Position numbers and translations under genes: made by a program. This document shows, one piece after another, positions 34,495 to 43,595 of a stretch of 58,325 bases of DNA (its first letter is position 1; each line of letters opens with the position of its first letter). The stretch is from NCBI GenBank assembly GCA_947479085.1, contig CANJYB010000026.1:1-58325 (forward strand), written 5' to 3'. Origin of the DNA: Bacteroidota bacterium (GTDB lineage: Bacteria > Bacteroidota > Bacteroidia > 2-12-FULL-35-15). The notes below the pieces were generated by a model. That model was given only the letters and a program-made list of their open reading frames with translations. It searched no databases and had not been told where the DNA came from.

Positions 34495-35427
34495 ATGGAT
34501 ACAATAAGTTTAACATTAAGAAAAGAACAATTGCCAAATATTGATTTATTGGCTGAAATACCCCTTTACCTTACAAGTATATCAAGTGAAGGTTTAAGTT
34601 ATGGCAAATCAACTGTAAATGGCAAATTAGGTAGTTTTGATGTAACCATTAATGAGGATAGGATTAAAATAAGAAATGCAAGTTTAACAAAGTATTATTT
34701 AGGCAATAGTTTATCAATGATGGGCAGAGGTGCAATAAAACAGGCAATTGAAAAAATGAGTGATGTTCTACATTTACCGATTGAAAAAGCAGAGGTGCAA
34801 AAATTTGATTTTGCAAAAAACATAATGCTGAATAATGATGTTAGTTTGTATTTGAAGTATTTAGGCAATTACAGCCATTTTAAGAGATTAGAGCAACCAA
34901 ATGGCATAAACTATAAGCAGGTAAGCAAAGAGTTTGTTATATATGATAAAATAAGGGAAACAAAGCACCATAGAGAGCCATTACCACAAATGTATAAGGA
35001 TAGATTTATGATGAGGTTAGAAAGCAGGTATAGCAACAATTTGTGCAAACAATTTAATTTACTTTCAATCACAGCAAGTTTATTATATGATGAAAGTTTT
35101 TATATGTTAGTGAATGATAACTGGTATAAGGATTATAAGAATATTGATAAAATAAAAAACTACAAAATTGATATGGAACAAGTAACCACAAAAGAACAAT
35201 TAAAACTTTTAGGAGTATTGTCATTAGTACAAATGGAAGGAGGGAAAAGTCAGGCTCTACAAAATTTAAAGGAAAGGTATCTGCAAGGCAAACTAACCAA
35301 AAAACAGCACTATGATTTAAAAGCATTGATTGAGCAAAGTAGTACAATGAAATTGCAAACAGTAGAAAGTGATTTAATACTGGAGCTTAATCAAAAAGTA
35401 AAAGAAGCAGTAAAGTACTATGTTTAA
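34495..35427 (+). CDS. Possible phage/plasmid-type replication initiator
   Basis: A 310-residue protein. The start MDTISLTLRKEQL, a central part rich in Lys and Tyr, and the segment DRFMMRLESRYSNNLCKQFN resemble proteins of the filamentous-phage gene II / RepA-type replication family, which often begin with a similar MIDTI strand and carry an RxExR motif in the middle. I could not identify the metal-binding HUH or the catalytic tyrosine with certainty, so this is a tentative call. The position after the excisionase gene fits the order seen in small satellites. Confidence 0.45.
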   Translation: MDTISLTLRKEQLPNIDLLAEIPLYLTSISSEGLSYGKSTVNGKLGSFDVTINEDRIKIRNASLTKYYLGNSLSMMGRGAIKQAIEKMSDVLHLPIEKAEVQKFDFAKNIMLNNDVSLYLKYLGNYSHFKRLEQPNGINYKQVSKEFVIYDKIRETKHHREPLPQMYKDRFMMRLESRYSNNLCKQFNLLSITASLLYDESFYMLVNDNWYKDYKNIDKIKNYKIDMEQVTTKEQLKLLGVLSLVQMEGGKSQALQNLKERYLQGKLTKKQHYDLKALIEQSSTMKLQTVESDLILELNQKVKEAVKYYV

Positions 35428-35463
35428 ATAGAAACTGTAACTGATTAATCAAATTATATCAAT

Positions 35464-35706
35464 ATGAATAAGGGAGGCAAAAGAGAGGGTGCAGGTAGAA
35501 AGCCCAAAGCCACAGAAATAGAATTAATTGAATTACTTACTCCATTAGATGCAATAGCTTTTAAAGCATTGGAGAAAGGAGTAAAAGCAGGAGAGTATCA
35601 ATTCATAAAATTGTTTTTTGAGTATCGCTATGGCAAACCAAAACAACAAATAGATATTGAACAAGCTGAATTACCTTGTCCGGTAATTGTAATGAGAAGG
35701 GAGTAG
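35464..35706 (+). CDS. Small basic GGKREGAGRKP protein (phage-like)
   Basis: An 80-residue protein beginning MNKGGKREGAGRKPKATEIE. This opening is common in phage-encoded small proteins, including N-termini of terminase small subunits, where it precedes a helical DNA-binding region; the middle here (LDAIAFKALEKGVKAGEYQF) is helical. It is too short to be a full terminase subunit. It lies 36 bp after the putative initiator and is likely co-transcribed. Role unknown. Confidence 0.6.
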   Translation: MNKGGKREGAGRKPKATEIELIELLTPLDAIAFKALEKGVKAGEYQFIKLFFEYRYGKPKQQIDIEQAELPCPVIVMRRE

Positions 35707-35707
35707 T

Positions 35708-36337
35708 TTATTTTAGGTAATATACCAAAGCAACGCCCATTGGAGTAGGTTTAACTTGAACAGTTTTATTTTCTTTTTTTTTATTTCCCATTAATTGCCC
35801 TCCTGCTATTACTATAAACAGCCCACCTAATCCATAACAACCAGCACTAATGATTTTAAACTGTTTTTGTTTTGTATTGTATTTATCAATTTCAATATTG
35901 TATTTTACAATAGCATTTGAATTAATATTATTTGCATCAAAATAAGGAACTTTTGCAGTTGCATTTATTATAGTTGCTAACGAACCAAGAACAAAGCACC
36001 CTCCTGCAACTCCAAATAAAGTTGATGAATTTCTTAAATTGACATTAATACTCTCTGATAGTTTTTCAGTTTGTATTGTGGTATCTTTTTTATAAAGAAT
36101 TAAAGGCACTGATTTATTTTCACTCATTGAATAGTACTTTACTTTATTAACTGGAAGCATATCATTTACTATTCCTCGTTTTGTTTTATGGTCATAAAAG
36201 AAGTTATTATCATTGAAAAGAGTAATAGTGCAATGAATAGAATCATTTGCATTTGTTACTATCAAATCTTTAAATTCTTGTGAGTAACCTGATATTATGC
36301 AACTCAATGCAGATAGAATAAGTATAATTTTTTTCAT
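35708..36337 (-). CDS. Exported or membrane protein of unknown function
   Basis: About 209 residues from ATG 36337 (MKKIILILSALSCIISGYSQ), which gives a clean signal peptide; the longer frame from 36370 would add 11 residues in front of it and runs into the promoter region. Two hydrophobic segments follow (LFGVAGGCFVLGSLATII and AGCYGLGGLFIVIAGGQ). It is convergent with the GGKREGAGRKP gene with 1 bp between stops. It has a TACATTTG element at 36372-36379. It resembles host-type envelope proteins rather than element core genes, so it may be cargo. Confidence 0.65.
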   Translation of the reverse strand: MKKIILILSALSCIISGYSQEFKDLIVTNANDSIHCTITLFNDNNFFYDHKTKRGIVNDMLPVNKVKYYSMSENKSVPLILYKKDTTIQTEKLSESINVNLRNSSTLFGVAGGCFVLGSLATIINATAKVPYFDANNINSNAIVKYNIEIDKYNTKQKQFKIISAGCYGLGGLFIVIAGGQLMGNKKKENKTVQVKPTPMGVALVYYLK

Positions 36338-36371
36338 TGTTAAAATATTAATTGTTTGTGTATTCAACAAA

Positions 36372-36379
36372 CAAATGTA
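36372..36379 (-). promoter_or_regulatory. TAnnTTTG promoter element (minus)
   Basis: Minus-strand TACATTTG lies 35 bp upstream of ATG 36337. The rest of the 364-bp gap to 36701 holds only AT-rich sequence with no recognisable RNA or repeat; an element origin could lie there but I see no iterons. Confidence 0.5.
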
Positions 36380-36688
36380 ACATTAATTTAAGAAATTGAT
36401 TTTTGATTTTTCTCTATTTCAATATGGGGTACTTCAAATATTAACACTTTTCCTTTTAACAATGCACCCCAAGCAAACCATTCATTACCACATTTAAAGA
36501 CCTATACACTACTTTTTTCCCTTAGTAGTATGTTCTTTTCCTCAAAAGTTATATAAATGCTATTCTAAACCTTTAAAATTAAGTATTACAGGGTATTTGC
36601 TTTTTGATATACTTGAAAAGGGGTAAATTCCTAAAAAGTGCTAATGTGGTAACCTCTCATTCTTACCTACAAATAAAAAAATCTTTGT

Positions 36689-36696
36689 TACATTTG
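36689..36696 (+). promoter_or_regulatory. TAnnTTTG promoter element (plus)
   Basis: TACATTTG ends 5 bp before ATG 36702, so the transcript is probably leaderless. Confidence 0.45.
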
Positions 36697-36701
36697 TTTC
36701 T

Positions 36702-37004
36702 ATGGGAAAAATACTCAATGACGTTTTTGTATTTTATTTAGAATGTTTGCCTATGCTTATTGCCTTTCATTTTGCAAAACGTTTTAGTAATGGAGTTTCA
36801 TTATTAGGGAAGTTGCAAGTCGGTCTTTATAGCGGTGTTGTTATTGCTATCGCCTTACTCATTTTTACTGGTACTGATGAGAATGGAAACAAAATTCAAT
36901 TTGAGTGGTGGCACTCATATTTATTAACCTCTTATTTTTTTAAATGCTTAATTGCATCATGGATAGGAATTGTAATAGCAAAAAAAGAAAAAACACCTAA
37001 ATAA
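36702..37004 (+). CDS. Small membrane protein at right end of element
   Basis: A 100-residue protein with three predicted transmembrane helices (FYLECLPMLIAFHFA; VGLYSGVVIAIALLIFTG; LLTSYFFKCLIASWIGIVIA) and a Lys-rich C-terminus. No family recognised. It is the last gene before the right attachment site and is probably cargo. Confidence 0.6.
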   Translation: MGKILNDVFVFYLECLPMLIAFHFAKRFSNGVSLLGKLQVGLYSGVVIAIALLIFTGTDENGNKIQFEWWHSYLLTSYFFKCLIASWIGIVIAKKEKTPK

Positions 37005-37032
37005 CAGGATAGAAAGTAACACTTATGTATAA

Positions 37033-37045
37033 ATTTGTTGCTAAT
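37033..37045 (+). repeat. Probable integrase arm-type site, right end
   Basis: ATTTGTTGCTAAT is identical to the left-end copy at 30757-30769 and in the same orientation, 75-85 bp inside the right attachment site. Confidence 0.6.
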
Positions 37046-37115
37046 ATTCAATATTTATCATGCCAAAATACACTACACCCCTTTATTAATAACACTTACA
37101 TAGGTTTACTTCACT

Positions 37116-37133
37116 TTTTGTATCGGTAAATAA
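37116..37133 (+). other. Right attachment site (attR)
   Basis: TTTTGTATCGGTAAATAA matches the mnmE end (30643-30660) at 15 of 18 positions, with TGTATCGG identical. It marks the right boundary, 26 bp before the stop of the PhyH-family gene. Confidence 0.75.
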
Positions 37134-37158
37134 AAAGAAGTTGGAAGGAAAGAAAAAA

Positions 37159-38220
37159 CTATTTCAACTCCATATTTTGAGCAAACACTTTATTTGCTTT
37201 ACAAAATGCTTTAAACTCATCTGAAGCATTTTCAATTTCTAGTTTAGCAGAATTAACCCCAAACATGGAACTAGTGTATTCAAATTCCAAAACCAGGCGG
37301 TGTCCTTTATTCAAAGGTATGCCTTTATGCCAGCATTTGGTATCGCCAGCAAATACATCACCGGCCTCTCCTGTCACTACCTTTATATCTTCGGCTTTAT
37401 AATAAGGATGCAGTTCTTCGTCTTTAATTCGCACATACCCTCTTTGCAACATTTCCATTGGTTTGGAATCGGGCAAATGAGAACCTTGTATATAACAATG
37501 CGGGCCGTTTTCCATAGTTACATCGTTTATATAAAAAAACAGTTTGAGCCATTTCACCCTGTCCATATCAAAATGATAGAGCTGCGCGGCTTCGCTGGAA
37601 GCTTCTTTCTGAAAGGCAGTACTCCACCACATGGCAGGGAAATCGAATATAGGTTCGCATCCCAGGTAATTCCTTGCAATGTTCAGCAAAACAGGGTCCA
37701 TCATTAGTTGCTGTATGTCCGAATTATTGACCAAATCTTTTATATCGAACCTGTAAATCTCTGCCTGTGGTTTATCCGGTTGATAAATTATTTTTTCATT
37801 GTATGCAGGAGGAATCCGGGCAGGGGTTATGGATGCAAATTGATAAAGAGAATTGCAAAGTTCCTTGCTCAATTTCTTTTCGAAGTGAGAATACCCTTTT
37901 TCATTCAATTCGGTGTTCACCTTTTTGAAATCAGTTTGCAAAAAATTTCCGATGATTCCCGTTAACGGTTCATTAATAACCTTAGCCGGGTTTTTAAGTT
38001 TAAGTTTATTCGCAAATGTTTCAGTAAACTCTCCGTTGGTGCCACAGTACATTTTAATAATGGCCATGTACGCCTGCTCAGGCGTCTTCCCGGTTTGCAA
38101 AAAGGTATTGTATCCATCCAGAAATATTTTTTTATCGCTGGATAATTTAAGATTCTGATAGAATTTACTTTTTTTGATTCCCTTGGGAACCAGTTGAGAA
38201 ACCACATACTTTACGTTCAT
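37159..38220 (-). CDS. Phytanoyl-CoA dioxygenase (PhyH) family protein
   Basis: A 353-residue enzyme of the non-haem Fe(II)/2-oxoglutarate oxygenase fold. The likely metal ligands are the His and Asp of LYHFDMDRVKW and the later His in CWHKGIPLNKGHR, with Arg of GHRLVLEFEY as probable 2-oxoglutarate contact. GPHCYIQGSH is also typical of the family. Bacterial members hydroxylate varied small molecules or sugars. It is last in a minus-strand run after a polysaccharide ABC exporter, so a role in modifying an exported glycan or lipid is plausible. Substrate unknown. Confidence 0.8.
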   Translation of the reverse strand: MNVKYVVSQLVPKGIKKSKFYQNLKLSSDKKIFLDGYNTFLQTGKTPEQAYMAIIKMYCGTNGEFTETFANKLKLKNPAKVINEPLTGIIGNFLQTDFKKVNTELNEKGYSHFEKKLSKELCNSLYQFASITPARIPPAYNEKIIYQPDKPQAEIYRFDIKDLVNNSDIQQLMMDPVLLNIARNYLGCEPIFDFPAMWWSTAFQKEASSEAAQLYHFDMDRVKWLKLFFYINDVTMENGPHCYIQGSHLPDSKPMEMLQRGYVRIKDEELHPYYKAEDIKVVTGEAGDVFAGDTKCWHKGIPLNKGHRLVLEFEYTSSMFGVNSAKLEIENASDEFKAFCKANKVFAQNMELK

Positions 38221-38248
38221 CTGAAAATGATTAAAATGTTAAACGTAT

Positions 38249-39526
38249 TTATTTAACCCGGGTATTTAAGATAGTATAATCGATATTAATTAATCCATTT
38301 GGATTTAAAGGTTCGTACCCCAATATTGATTTATCTTTTGTGGAGATAAAATTAAGATTAAATAAACTATCAATGCAATCATAATGATAATTTTCGGCAG
38401 CTAGTTCACCTTTTTTTCCAATCCATAAATACAAAGGAAAAAAACCGGTCCGGAAAATTCCACCGGGAATAACCAATTCGAAACTAATTTTAGCACCTGC
38501 TTTAACAGCTGTCTCAGAAATAGGAAGCAAAGGACAATTGGTTATCGGTAAATTATCTGATGAACCCAATACGGAAAACATAAAATAAATAGATGGAACA
38601 TCCTGAAACACCTCCACCGATAATTTTATTTTTACATCACTGGTCGGGTCAATGGAAAAATCGCCATCGTTAACAGTTACTTCGGCAAACCTTACTTCAC
38701 CGTGCCCTCTCCTGGTTTTATAATCATTGAGAAGATTGGTGGTTGAAGAAATAGTGGTTGGTTCAGATAGATAAGTTCTTAAAACAGTATTGGTTTCGCC
38801 TGCCTCCACCACCGCCCCTGACTTTAACAAAATAGCCCTGTTGCAAAGTTGCTTTACTGCGGCCATGTTATGGCTGACGAAAATGACAGTTCTTCCTTCT
38901 CCGGAAACCTGCTGCATTTTGCCAAGGCATTTCTTTTGAAACTCCGCATCACCCACTGCCAGTACTTCATCCACAATTAATATATCCGGTTCCAGGTGCG
39001 CTGCAACTGCAAATGCAAGGCGAACATACATACCGGAAGAATAGCGTTTAACGGGAGTATCCAAAAATCTTTCTACCTCTGCAAATGCCACAATCTCATC
39101 AAACTTTCGTTCGATTTCCTTTTTTGACATTCCTAAAATAGAACCATTCAGAAAAATATTTTCCCTTCCACTTAATTCAGGATGAAAACCGGTACCAACT
39201 TCCAATAAACTGGCTGCGCGGCCATCAATAGTTATTCTTCCTTTGGTAGGGGCAACAATCCTGCTTAGTATTTTTAATAAGGTAGATTTCCCTGCGCCAT
39301 TTCTGCCGATTATCCCAACACGTTCTCCCTGCTGTATTTCGAATGAAACATCATTCAATGCCCAGAATTCTTCTTTTGATTGCTGACCACCTGAAGGCTT
39401 TGAATTAAAAACACCTTTTACTTTATTGGTAATTACATCGCGCAAGGCTGTATACCGTTCGGCATTTTCGTGCCTCAGAATGTATTTCTTACTTAAATGT
39501 TCTACTTTTATAATTGGCTCGCTCAT
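38249..39526 (-). CDS. Polysaccharide ABC exporter, ATP-binding subunit (Wzt-like)
   Basis: ATPase of an ABC-2 exporter for O-antigen or another surface polysaccharide, 425 aa. The nucleotide-binding domain has Walker A GRNGAGKS (74-81), signature YSSGM, Walker B ILIVDEVLAVGD, and switch His in VIFVSHNMAAV. About 150 extra residues at the C-terminus form a beta-rich domain like the Wzt carbohydrate-binding domain, which in studied systems recognises the modified glycan end. The gene lies 7 bp after the permease gene, so they form one operon. Confidence 0.9.
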   Translation of the reverse strand: MSEPIIKVEHLSKKYILRHENAERYTALRDVITNKVKGVFNSKPSGGQQSKEEFWALNDVSFEIQQGERVGIIGRNGAGKSTLLKILSRIVAPTKGRITIDGRAASLLEVGTGFHPELSGRENIFLNGSILGMSKKEIERKFDEIVAFAEVERFLDTPVKRYSSGMYVRLAFAVAAHLEPDILIVDEVLAVGDAEFQKKCLGKMQQVSGEGRTVIFVSHNMAAVKQLCNRAILLKSGAVVEAGETNTVLRTYLSEPTTISSTTNLLNDYKTRRGHGEVRFAEVTVNDGDFSIDPTSDVKIKLSVEVFQDVPSIYFMFSVLGSSDNLPITNCPLLPISETAVKAGAKISFELVIPGGIFRTGFFPLYLWIGKKGELAAENYHYDCIDSLFNLNFISTKDKSILGYEPLNPNGLINIDYTILNTRVK

Positions 39527-39533
39527 CTAAATA

Positions 39534-40376
39534 TTATATCACATCAGCAAATGATTTTTCCATTCTCCTGAAATACCATACACCAAAAAATAAAAACAAA
39601 ATACTTATCCCGATTGAGATAATAAATCCTTGCATGTTCAATGAAATATTACCACCAAAGATACACCATCTGAAACCATCTATTACGCCTACCATTGGGT
39701 TAAGGGAATACATGATTTTTAAAACAGCAGGAATATGTTCGTTGCTGTAAATATCATTGCTGCTGAAAGCAATGGGAGAAGCATATAATCCAAACTGAAC
39801 AATAAACGGGACAACATACCTGAAATCTCTGTATTTAACGTTCAGCGCTGCTATATATAATCCGGTACCCATAGAGGTGACCAAAGCCAGCAACAGGAAG
39901 AGTGGAAGAAAAAGAATCCTGATATCAGGTGTGTATCTGCAGAAAACCATCAACACAATAAGAATAGCAAAAGAGATAAAAAAATCAATTACGCAAACGA
40001 TAACAGTACTTGCAGGAACAATTAAACGGGGAAAATAAACCTTGGTAAGTAAATTTGAATTTGCCACTAATGAATTGCTGGCTTCGCTAAAGGAAGATGA
40101 AAAAAATGTCCAGGGTAATGTTGCAGCAGCTACAAATACTAAGCGAGGGATGCCATCAGGGATGTTAGATTTAAACAACCACCCGATAAATGCCATAACA
40201 GTTATGGTAAGCATTGGCCGAAGTAAACTCCAAAGTATTCCAATTGCTGTTTGTTTATATCGAACAAGTATATCCCTCCAGGCCAAAAAATAAAAAAGAC
40301 CCCGAAAATTCCAAAGATCTTTCCAGTAATTACTGTTAATTGTATCGGGTTCTATTACTATCCTGTGTTTACTCAA
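39534..40376 (-). CDS. Polysaccharide ABC exporter, permease subunit (Wzm-like)
   Basis: ABC-2 type membrane permease of 280 aa with about six transmembrane helices. It shows the family features RDILVRYKQTAIGILWSLLR near the N-terminus and LNPMVGVIDGFRWCIFG near the C-terminus. It partners the ATPase that follows and precedes the PhyH-family gene. Glycosyltransferases for the glycan are not in the window. Confidence 0.9.
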   Translation of the reverse strand: MSKHRIVIEPDTINSNYWKDLWNFRGLFYFLAWRDILVRYKQTAIGILWSLLRPMLTITVMAFIGWLFKSNIPDGIPRLVFVAAATLPWTFFSSSFSEASNSLVANSNLLTKVYFPRLIVPASTVIVCVIDFFISFAILIVLMVFCRYTPDIRILFLPLFLLLALVTSMGTGLYIAALNVKYRDFRYVVPFIVQFGLYASPIAFSSNDIYSNEHIPAVLKIMYSLNPMVGVIDGFRWCIFGGNISLNMQGFIISIGISILFLFFGVWYFRRMEKSFADVI

Positions 40377-40460
40377 AATACTCTTTCAGGTTTATTATTC
40401 TTAGCCAGAAACCTGTACCTATTTAAATTAATATCAAGATAAAATTTTATTATTTCACCC

Positions 40461-42008
40461 TTATTTGGCAAAATTCACAGCTCTTGTTTCTCTTATAACT
40501 GTCACTTTTACCTGTCCCGGATATGTCATTTCTGTCTGAATACGTTGTGAGATATCAAACGACAGAGCTTCTGCGTCTTTATCGGTTACTTTATCACTCG
40601 AAACCAATACACGCAGTTCCCTCCCAGCTTGTATAGCGTAAGTTTTTTCAACCCCCGGATAGGATAACGCTAAAGCTTCGAGATCTTTTAAACGCTTAAT
40701 GTATTGTTCAACAACTTCTCTTCTGGCTCCAGGTCTTGCACCGCTAATTGCATCGCAAACCTGAACAATAGGAGAAATAAGGGTCGTCATTTCAATTTCA
40801 TCGTGGTGAGCACCAATAGCGTTACAAACCTCCGGCTTCTCTTTATATTTTTCAGCCAGTTGCATACCAAGTATTGCATGCGGTACTTCAGGCTGATCAT
40901 CAGGAACCTTACCAATATCATGTAATAATCCGGCACGTTTTGCAACTTTTACATTCAATCCTAATTCGGCAGCCATTGTAGCACATAAATTGGCTACTTC
41001 GCGCGAATGTTGCAACAGGTTTTGTCCATAAGAAGAACGGTATTTCATACGACCAACCATACGAATCAATTCAGGATGTAAACCATGAATACCAAGGTCA
41101 ATGGTGGTACGTTTTCCTATTTCAACTATCTCATCTTCTATTTGTTTTTTCACTTTTTCCACCACCTCTTCAATGCGTGCAGGGTGAATACGGCCATCGG
41201 TAACTAACTGGTGCAATGCCAAACGGGCAATCTCTCTTCTCACCGGGTCGAAGCCGGAAAGGATAATTGCTTCCGGGGTATCATCTACTATAATTTCAAT
41301 CCCGGTTGCGGCTTCCAGTGCCCTTATGTTTCTACCTTCACGTCCAATGATTCTTCCTTTTATTTCATCGTTTTCGATATGAAAAACAGAAACAGAATTT
41401 TCAATTGCATGTTCAGTAGCCACACGTTGAATGGTTTGAATTACCACTTTTTTTGCTTCTTTGTTAGCCGAAATTTTAGCTTCCTCCACAATATCTTTAA
41501 TAAGAGACATGGCATCTGTTTTAGCTTCCGCTTTCAAAGATTCTACCAGTTGAGCTTTTGCTTCTTCTGCTTTCAGCCCGCTTAATGTTTCTAATTGCTC
41601 CACCTGCCTGCGATGAAACTTGTCTACTTCCAGTTGTTTGGAATTAACAAGTTCTAATTGGTGGGTAAGGTTTTGACGAAGAGTATCTAATTCAGCATCT
41701 TTACGTTGTATCTGCTCCTGTTTTTGGGCAACGCTTTGTTCCTTTTGTTTAATCCTGTTTTCTGATTGCTGTACAGCATTATTCTTTTCGCTGATCACTT
41801 TTTCATGCTCCGTTTTTAGCTGCAGAAATTTCTCTTTTGCCTGCAACATCTTGTCTTTTTTAATTACCTCTGCCTCTGCTTCTGCATCTTTAATAATTGT
41901 TTGTGCTTTCCCTTCACTTGATTTTTTAATCATCAAATAAGCAACCAGCGCACCCAAACCAATTCCAACAATGGCTACTGCCACAATAAGTATAATATTA
42001 ATGTCCAT
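40461..42008 (-). CDS. rny: Ribonuclease Y
   Basis: Membrane-anchored endoribonuclease (515 aa) that starts turnover of many mRNAs. It has an N-terminal transmembrane helix ([23 protein letters not shown]), a long coiled coil to about residue 200, a KH domain ([19 protein letters not shown]), and an HD domain with metal-binding [11 protein letters not shown] and GAHHDE. Length and order are normal. Confidence 0.95.
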   Translation of the reverse strand: MDINIILIVAVAIVGIGLGALVAYLMIKKSSEGKAQTIIKDAEAEAEVIKKDKMLQAKEKFLQLKTEHEKVISEKNNAVQQSENRIKQKEQSVAQKQEQIQRKDAELDTLRQNLTHQLELVNSKQLEVDKFHRRQVEQLETLSGLKAEEAKAQLVESLKAEAKTDAMSLIKDIVEEAKISANKEAKKVVIQTIQRVATEHAIENSVSVFHIENDEIKGRIIGREGRNIRALEAATGIEIIVDDTPEAIILSGFDPVRREIARLALHQLVTDGRIHPARIEEVVEKVKKQIEDEIVEIGKRTTIDLGIHGLHPELIRMVGRMKYRSSYGQNLLQHSREVANLCATMAAELGLNVKVAKRAGLLHDIGKVPDDQPEVPHAILGMQLAEKYKEKPEVCNAIGAHHDEIEMTTLISPIVQVCDAISGARPGARREVVEQYIKRLKDLEALALSYPGVEKTYAIQAGRELRVLVSSDKVTDKDAEALSFDISQRIQTEMTYPGQVKVTVIRETRAVNFAK

Positions 42009-42149
42009 AATTTTTTTAAAATATTAAATTGTTTATATAATTATTAAACCCTCTTTCTAATTTTGAATAGGCCAAAATAGACTTTTAAGGGGTACTGCAA
42101 ACCAATACGGGAAGTTTTTGTTTACAATTGAATGTTAACAACGTGTAAA
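42009..42149 (-). ncRNA. Candidate structured RNA between zapA and rny
   Basis: This 141-bp gap on the rny/zapA strand can form a 7-bp hairpin GTTTACA/TGTAAAC and a second small hairpin GTATTG/CAGTAC with loop GTTTG. In several phyla 6S RNA is encoded next to zapA, and a 6S-Flavo RNA family exists in Bacteroidota, so this is where I would look. I could not confirm the long open-bubble 6S shape by eye. It may simply be the rny leader. Confidence 0.2.
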
Positions 42150-42443
42150 CTAAAAGGACATGCTTTGCTTTTGAAGATAGGCTGAAACAAATAAATCGAG
42201 TTGATTAATCTCTTTTTCCAACTCTGGCGATTTTTTAGGTGTATTCTGTTGAGCTACTAATAAATTTAATGCGGTCATTGCCAGTAAATCCTGTTTATCT
42301 CTCACTGCATAATTCTGCTCCATTTCTTTCACTTTATCACTAATCATTTTAGCTGCATCTTGCACCATTTGTTCATCTTCCTGTTTAACAGTCAACGGAT
42401 AGGTTCTGCCTGCAATTAAAACTTTTATAGATACTTCAGCCAT
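42150..42443 (-). CDS. zapA: Cell division protein ZapA
   Basis: A 97-residue ZapA homologue, which binds and bundles FtsZ filaments at mid-cell. The N-terminus VSIKVLIAGRTYPLTVKQED matches the family strand-turn-strand, and the rest forms the dimerising coiled coil (MVQDAAKMISDKVKEMEQNY). It is followed by rny and preceded by a small coiled-coil gene. Confidence 0.85.
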   Translation of the reverse strand: MAEVSIKVLIAGRTYPLTVKQEDEQMVQDAAKMISDKVKEMEQNYAVRDKQDLLAMTALNLLVAQQNTPKKSPELEKEINQLDLFVSAYLQKQSMSF

Positions 42444-42514
42444 TATTTATTTTCTTACAAGTTAAAGTTTTATAGTACAATTTACTTTAGTACTTCAGAC
42501 CTCTTACTTTTTTT

Positions 42515-42799
42515 CTACTTCAAAAGAGCAATGCAATCATCAATTTCCTGCACCAGCTCGTTAATTTTTTGTTTTGTATCCGATATTACTTCTTTTTGTT
42601 TGTTATTATTACTTTCTGCTAACTCCAGTTTCTCTTTTTCCAATCTATCAGCAATTAGCTTTTGTTCCTCTATAGTTTTAACTAATTTTTTATTGTCCTC
42701 GGAAAGTTGCTCTTTTTCCTTTTTTAAATCCTGATGTAAACCAACCAACTGCTCTACTTTTAACTTTAAATTGGTAATTGTTACTGTTAATTCCTCCAT
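42515..42799 (-). CDS. Small coiled-coil protein, possibly division-associated
   Basis: A 94-residue protein that is almost entirely coiled coil (LKVEQLVGLHQDLKKEKEQL), rich in Lys, Glu and Leu. It is reminiscent of ZapB-like division proteins and lies directly upstream of zapA on the same strand, with a TATCTTTG promoter element 34 bp before its ATG. The ZapB-like role is an inference from size and position only. Confidence 0.65.
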   Translation of the reverse strand: MEELTVTITNLKLKVEQLVGLHQDLKKEKEQLSEDNKKLVKTIEEQKLIADRLEKEKLELAESNNNKQKEVISDTKQKINELVQEIDDCIALLK

Positions 42800-42832
42800 A
42801 ACTTATTCAAAAAAAAACATTTTTAATTTTTA

Positions 42833-42840
42833 CAAAGATA
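42833..42840 (-). promoter_or_regulatory. TAnnTTTG promoter element of coiled-coil/zapA unit
   Basis: Minus-strand TATCTTTG lies 33 bp upstream of ATG 42799. Confidence 0.5.
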
Positions 42841-42905
42841 AGATTGTATTAATATAAATGCAAAACAAAAAAAATTACAAGTCCAAATCAATGATTTTTA
42901 GCTAT

Positions 42906-43571
42906 TTAATCAAGTAAATTGTTTTTCATTCCATACATAACCGCTCCAATAATGTTTTTCGAATTCGTTTTTTTTATGATATTTTTTTTGTGGGTCGACA
43001 CGGTTGACACATCAATGTGCAATATTTCGGAAATCTGAGCATTATTATATTCCTTAACAACCAAAGCCAGAATATCCCTTTCTCTTTCCGATAAGTTCAC
43101 TTTATCATACCTTGGTTTTATTTTTTTTTCTTTTATTAGGTTCACCACCATTTTTTTCTGAACCTTATCATTAAAATAATAACCGTTATCTAATACTGAA
43201 TAAATGGCATCAACTATTGTATCTATAGAATTATTCTTCAGTAAAAAACCCTGAGCACCTAAATCGATCAAATGAAGCATGATTTGTTCCGAATTATGAT
43301 GCGTAAGAATGATTATTTTTATTTCAGGATGATGTTCTTTAAGATATTTGGTGGTTTCGTATCCATCCATTTCCGGCATATCAACATCTAACAGGATAAT
43401 ATCAGGAACAAACCTCTTTAGTTTATTTGTTAAATCCAAACCATTCTCAGCTTCCAGGATAATGTGCATTTCTCGGAACTTCCTAAAAAGTTTAATCAAT
43501 CCTGCTCTGAAAATAGCATGGTCATCAACTATTGCAATCTTAATCTCAGGAATGTTATCATTTTCTATCAT
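42906..43571 (-). CDS. LuxR/NarL-family response regulator
   Basis: A 221-residue response regulator. The receiver domain has acidic residues 16-17 (IVDDH) and phosphoacceptor Asp62 in ILLDVDMPEMDG; the C-terminal HTH reads LSERERDILALVVKEYNNAQ, then ISEILHIDVSTVSTHKKNII. It follows the HisKA_3 kinase at 43596 by 24 bp and is its likely partner. It is related to, but clearly distinct from, the regulator at 1233. Confidence 0.92.
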   Translation of the reverse strand: MIENDNIPEIKIAIVDDHAIFRAGLIKLFRKFREMHIILEAENGLDLTNKLKRFVPDIILLDVDMPEMDGYETTKYLKEHHPEIKIIILTHHNSEQIMLHLIDLGAQGFLLKNNSIDTIVDAIYSVLDNGYYFNDKVQKKMVVNLIKEKKIKPRYDKVNLSERERDILALVVKEYNNAQISEILHIDVSTVSTHKKNIIKKTNSKNIIGAVMYGMKNNLLD

Positions 43572-43595
43572 AGTTCCGTTTTTTAATTTTGTCCT

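Larger units (their letters stand above)
30643..37133. mobile_element. Integrated element at the 3' end of mnmE (~6.5 kb)
   Basis: A tyrosine recombinase gene begins 150 bp after mnmE, and near-identical 18-bp sequences bound the segment: TTCTGTATCGGAAAGTAA at the mnmE end and TTTTGTATCGGTAAATAA at 37116 (15 of 18 match, with TGTATCGG shared). The motif ATTTGTTGCTAAT occurs at both ends as probable integrase arm sites. Cargo: recombinase, a long unknown protein, excisionase-like HTH, an unknown protein, a possible replication initiator, a small basic protein, and two membrane or secreted proteins. The interior looks more AT-rich than the flanking genes. No relaxase or conjugation genes are present, so it is at most a mobilisable or satellite-type element. 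Confidence 0.85.
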
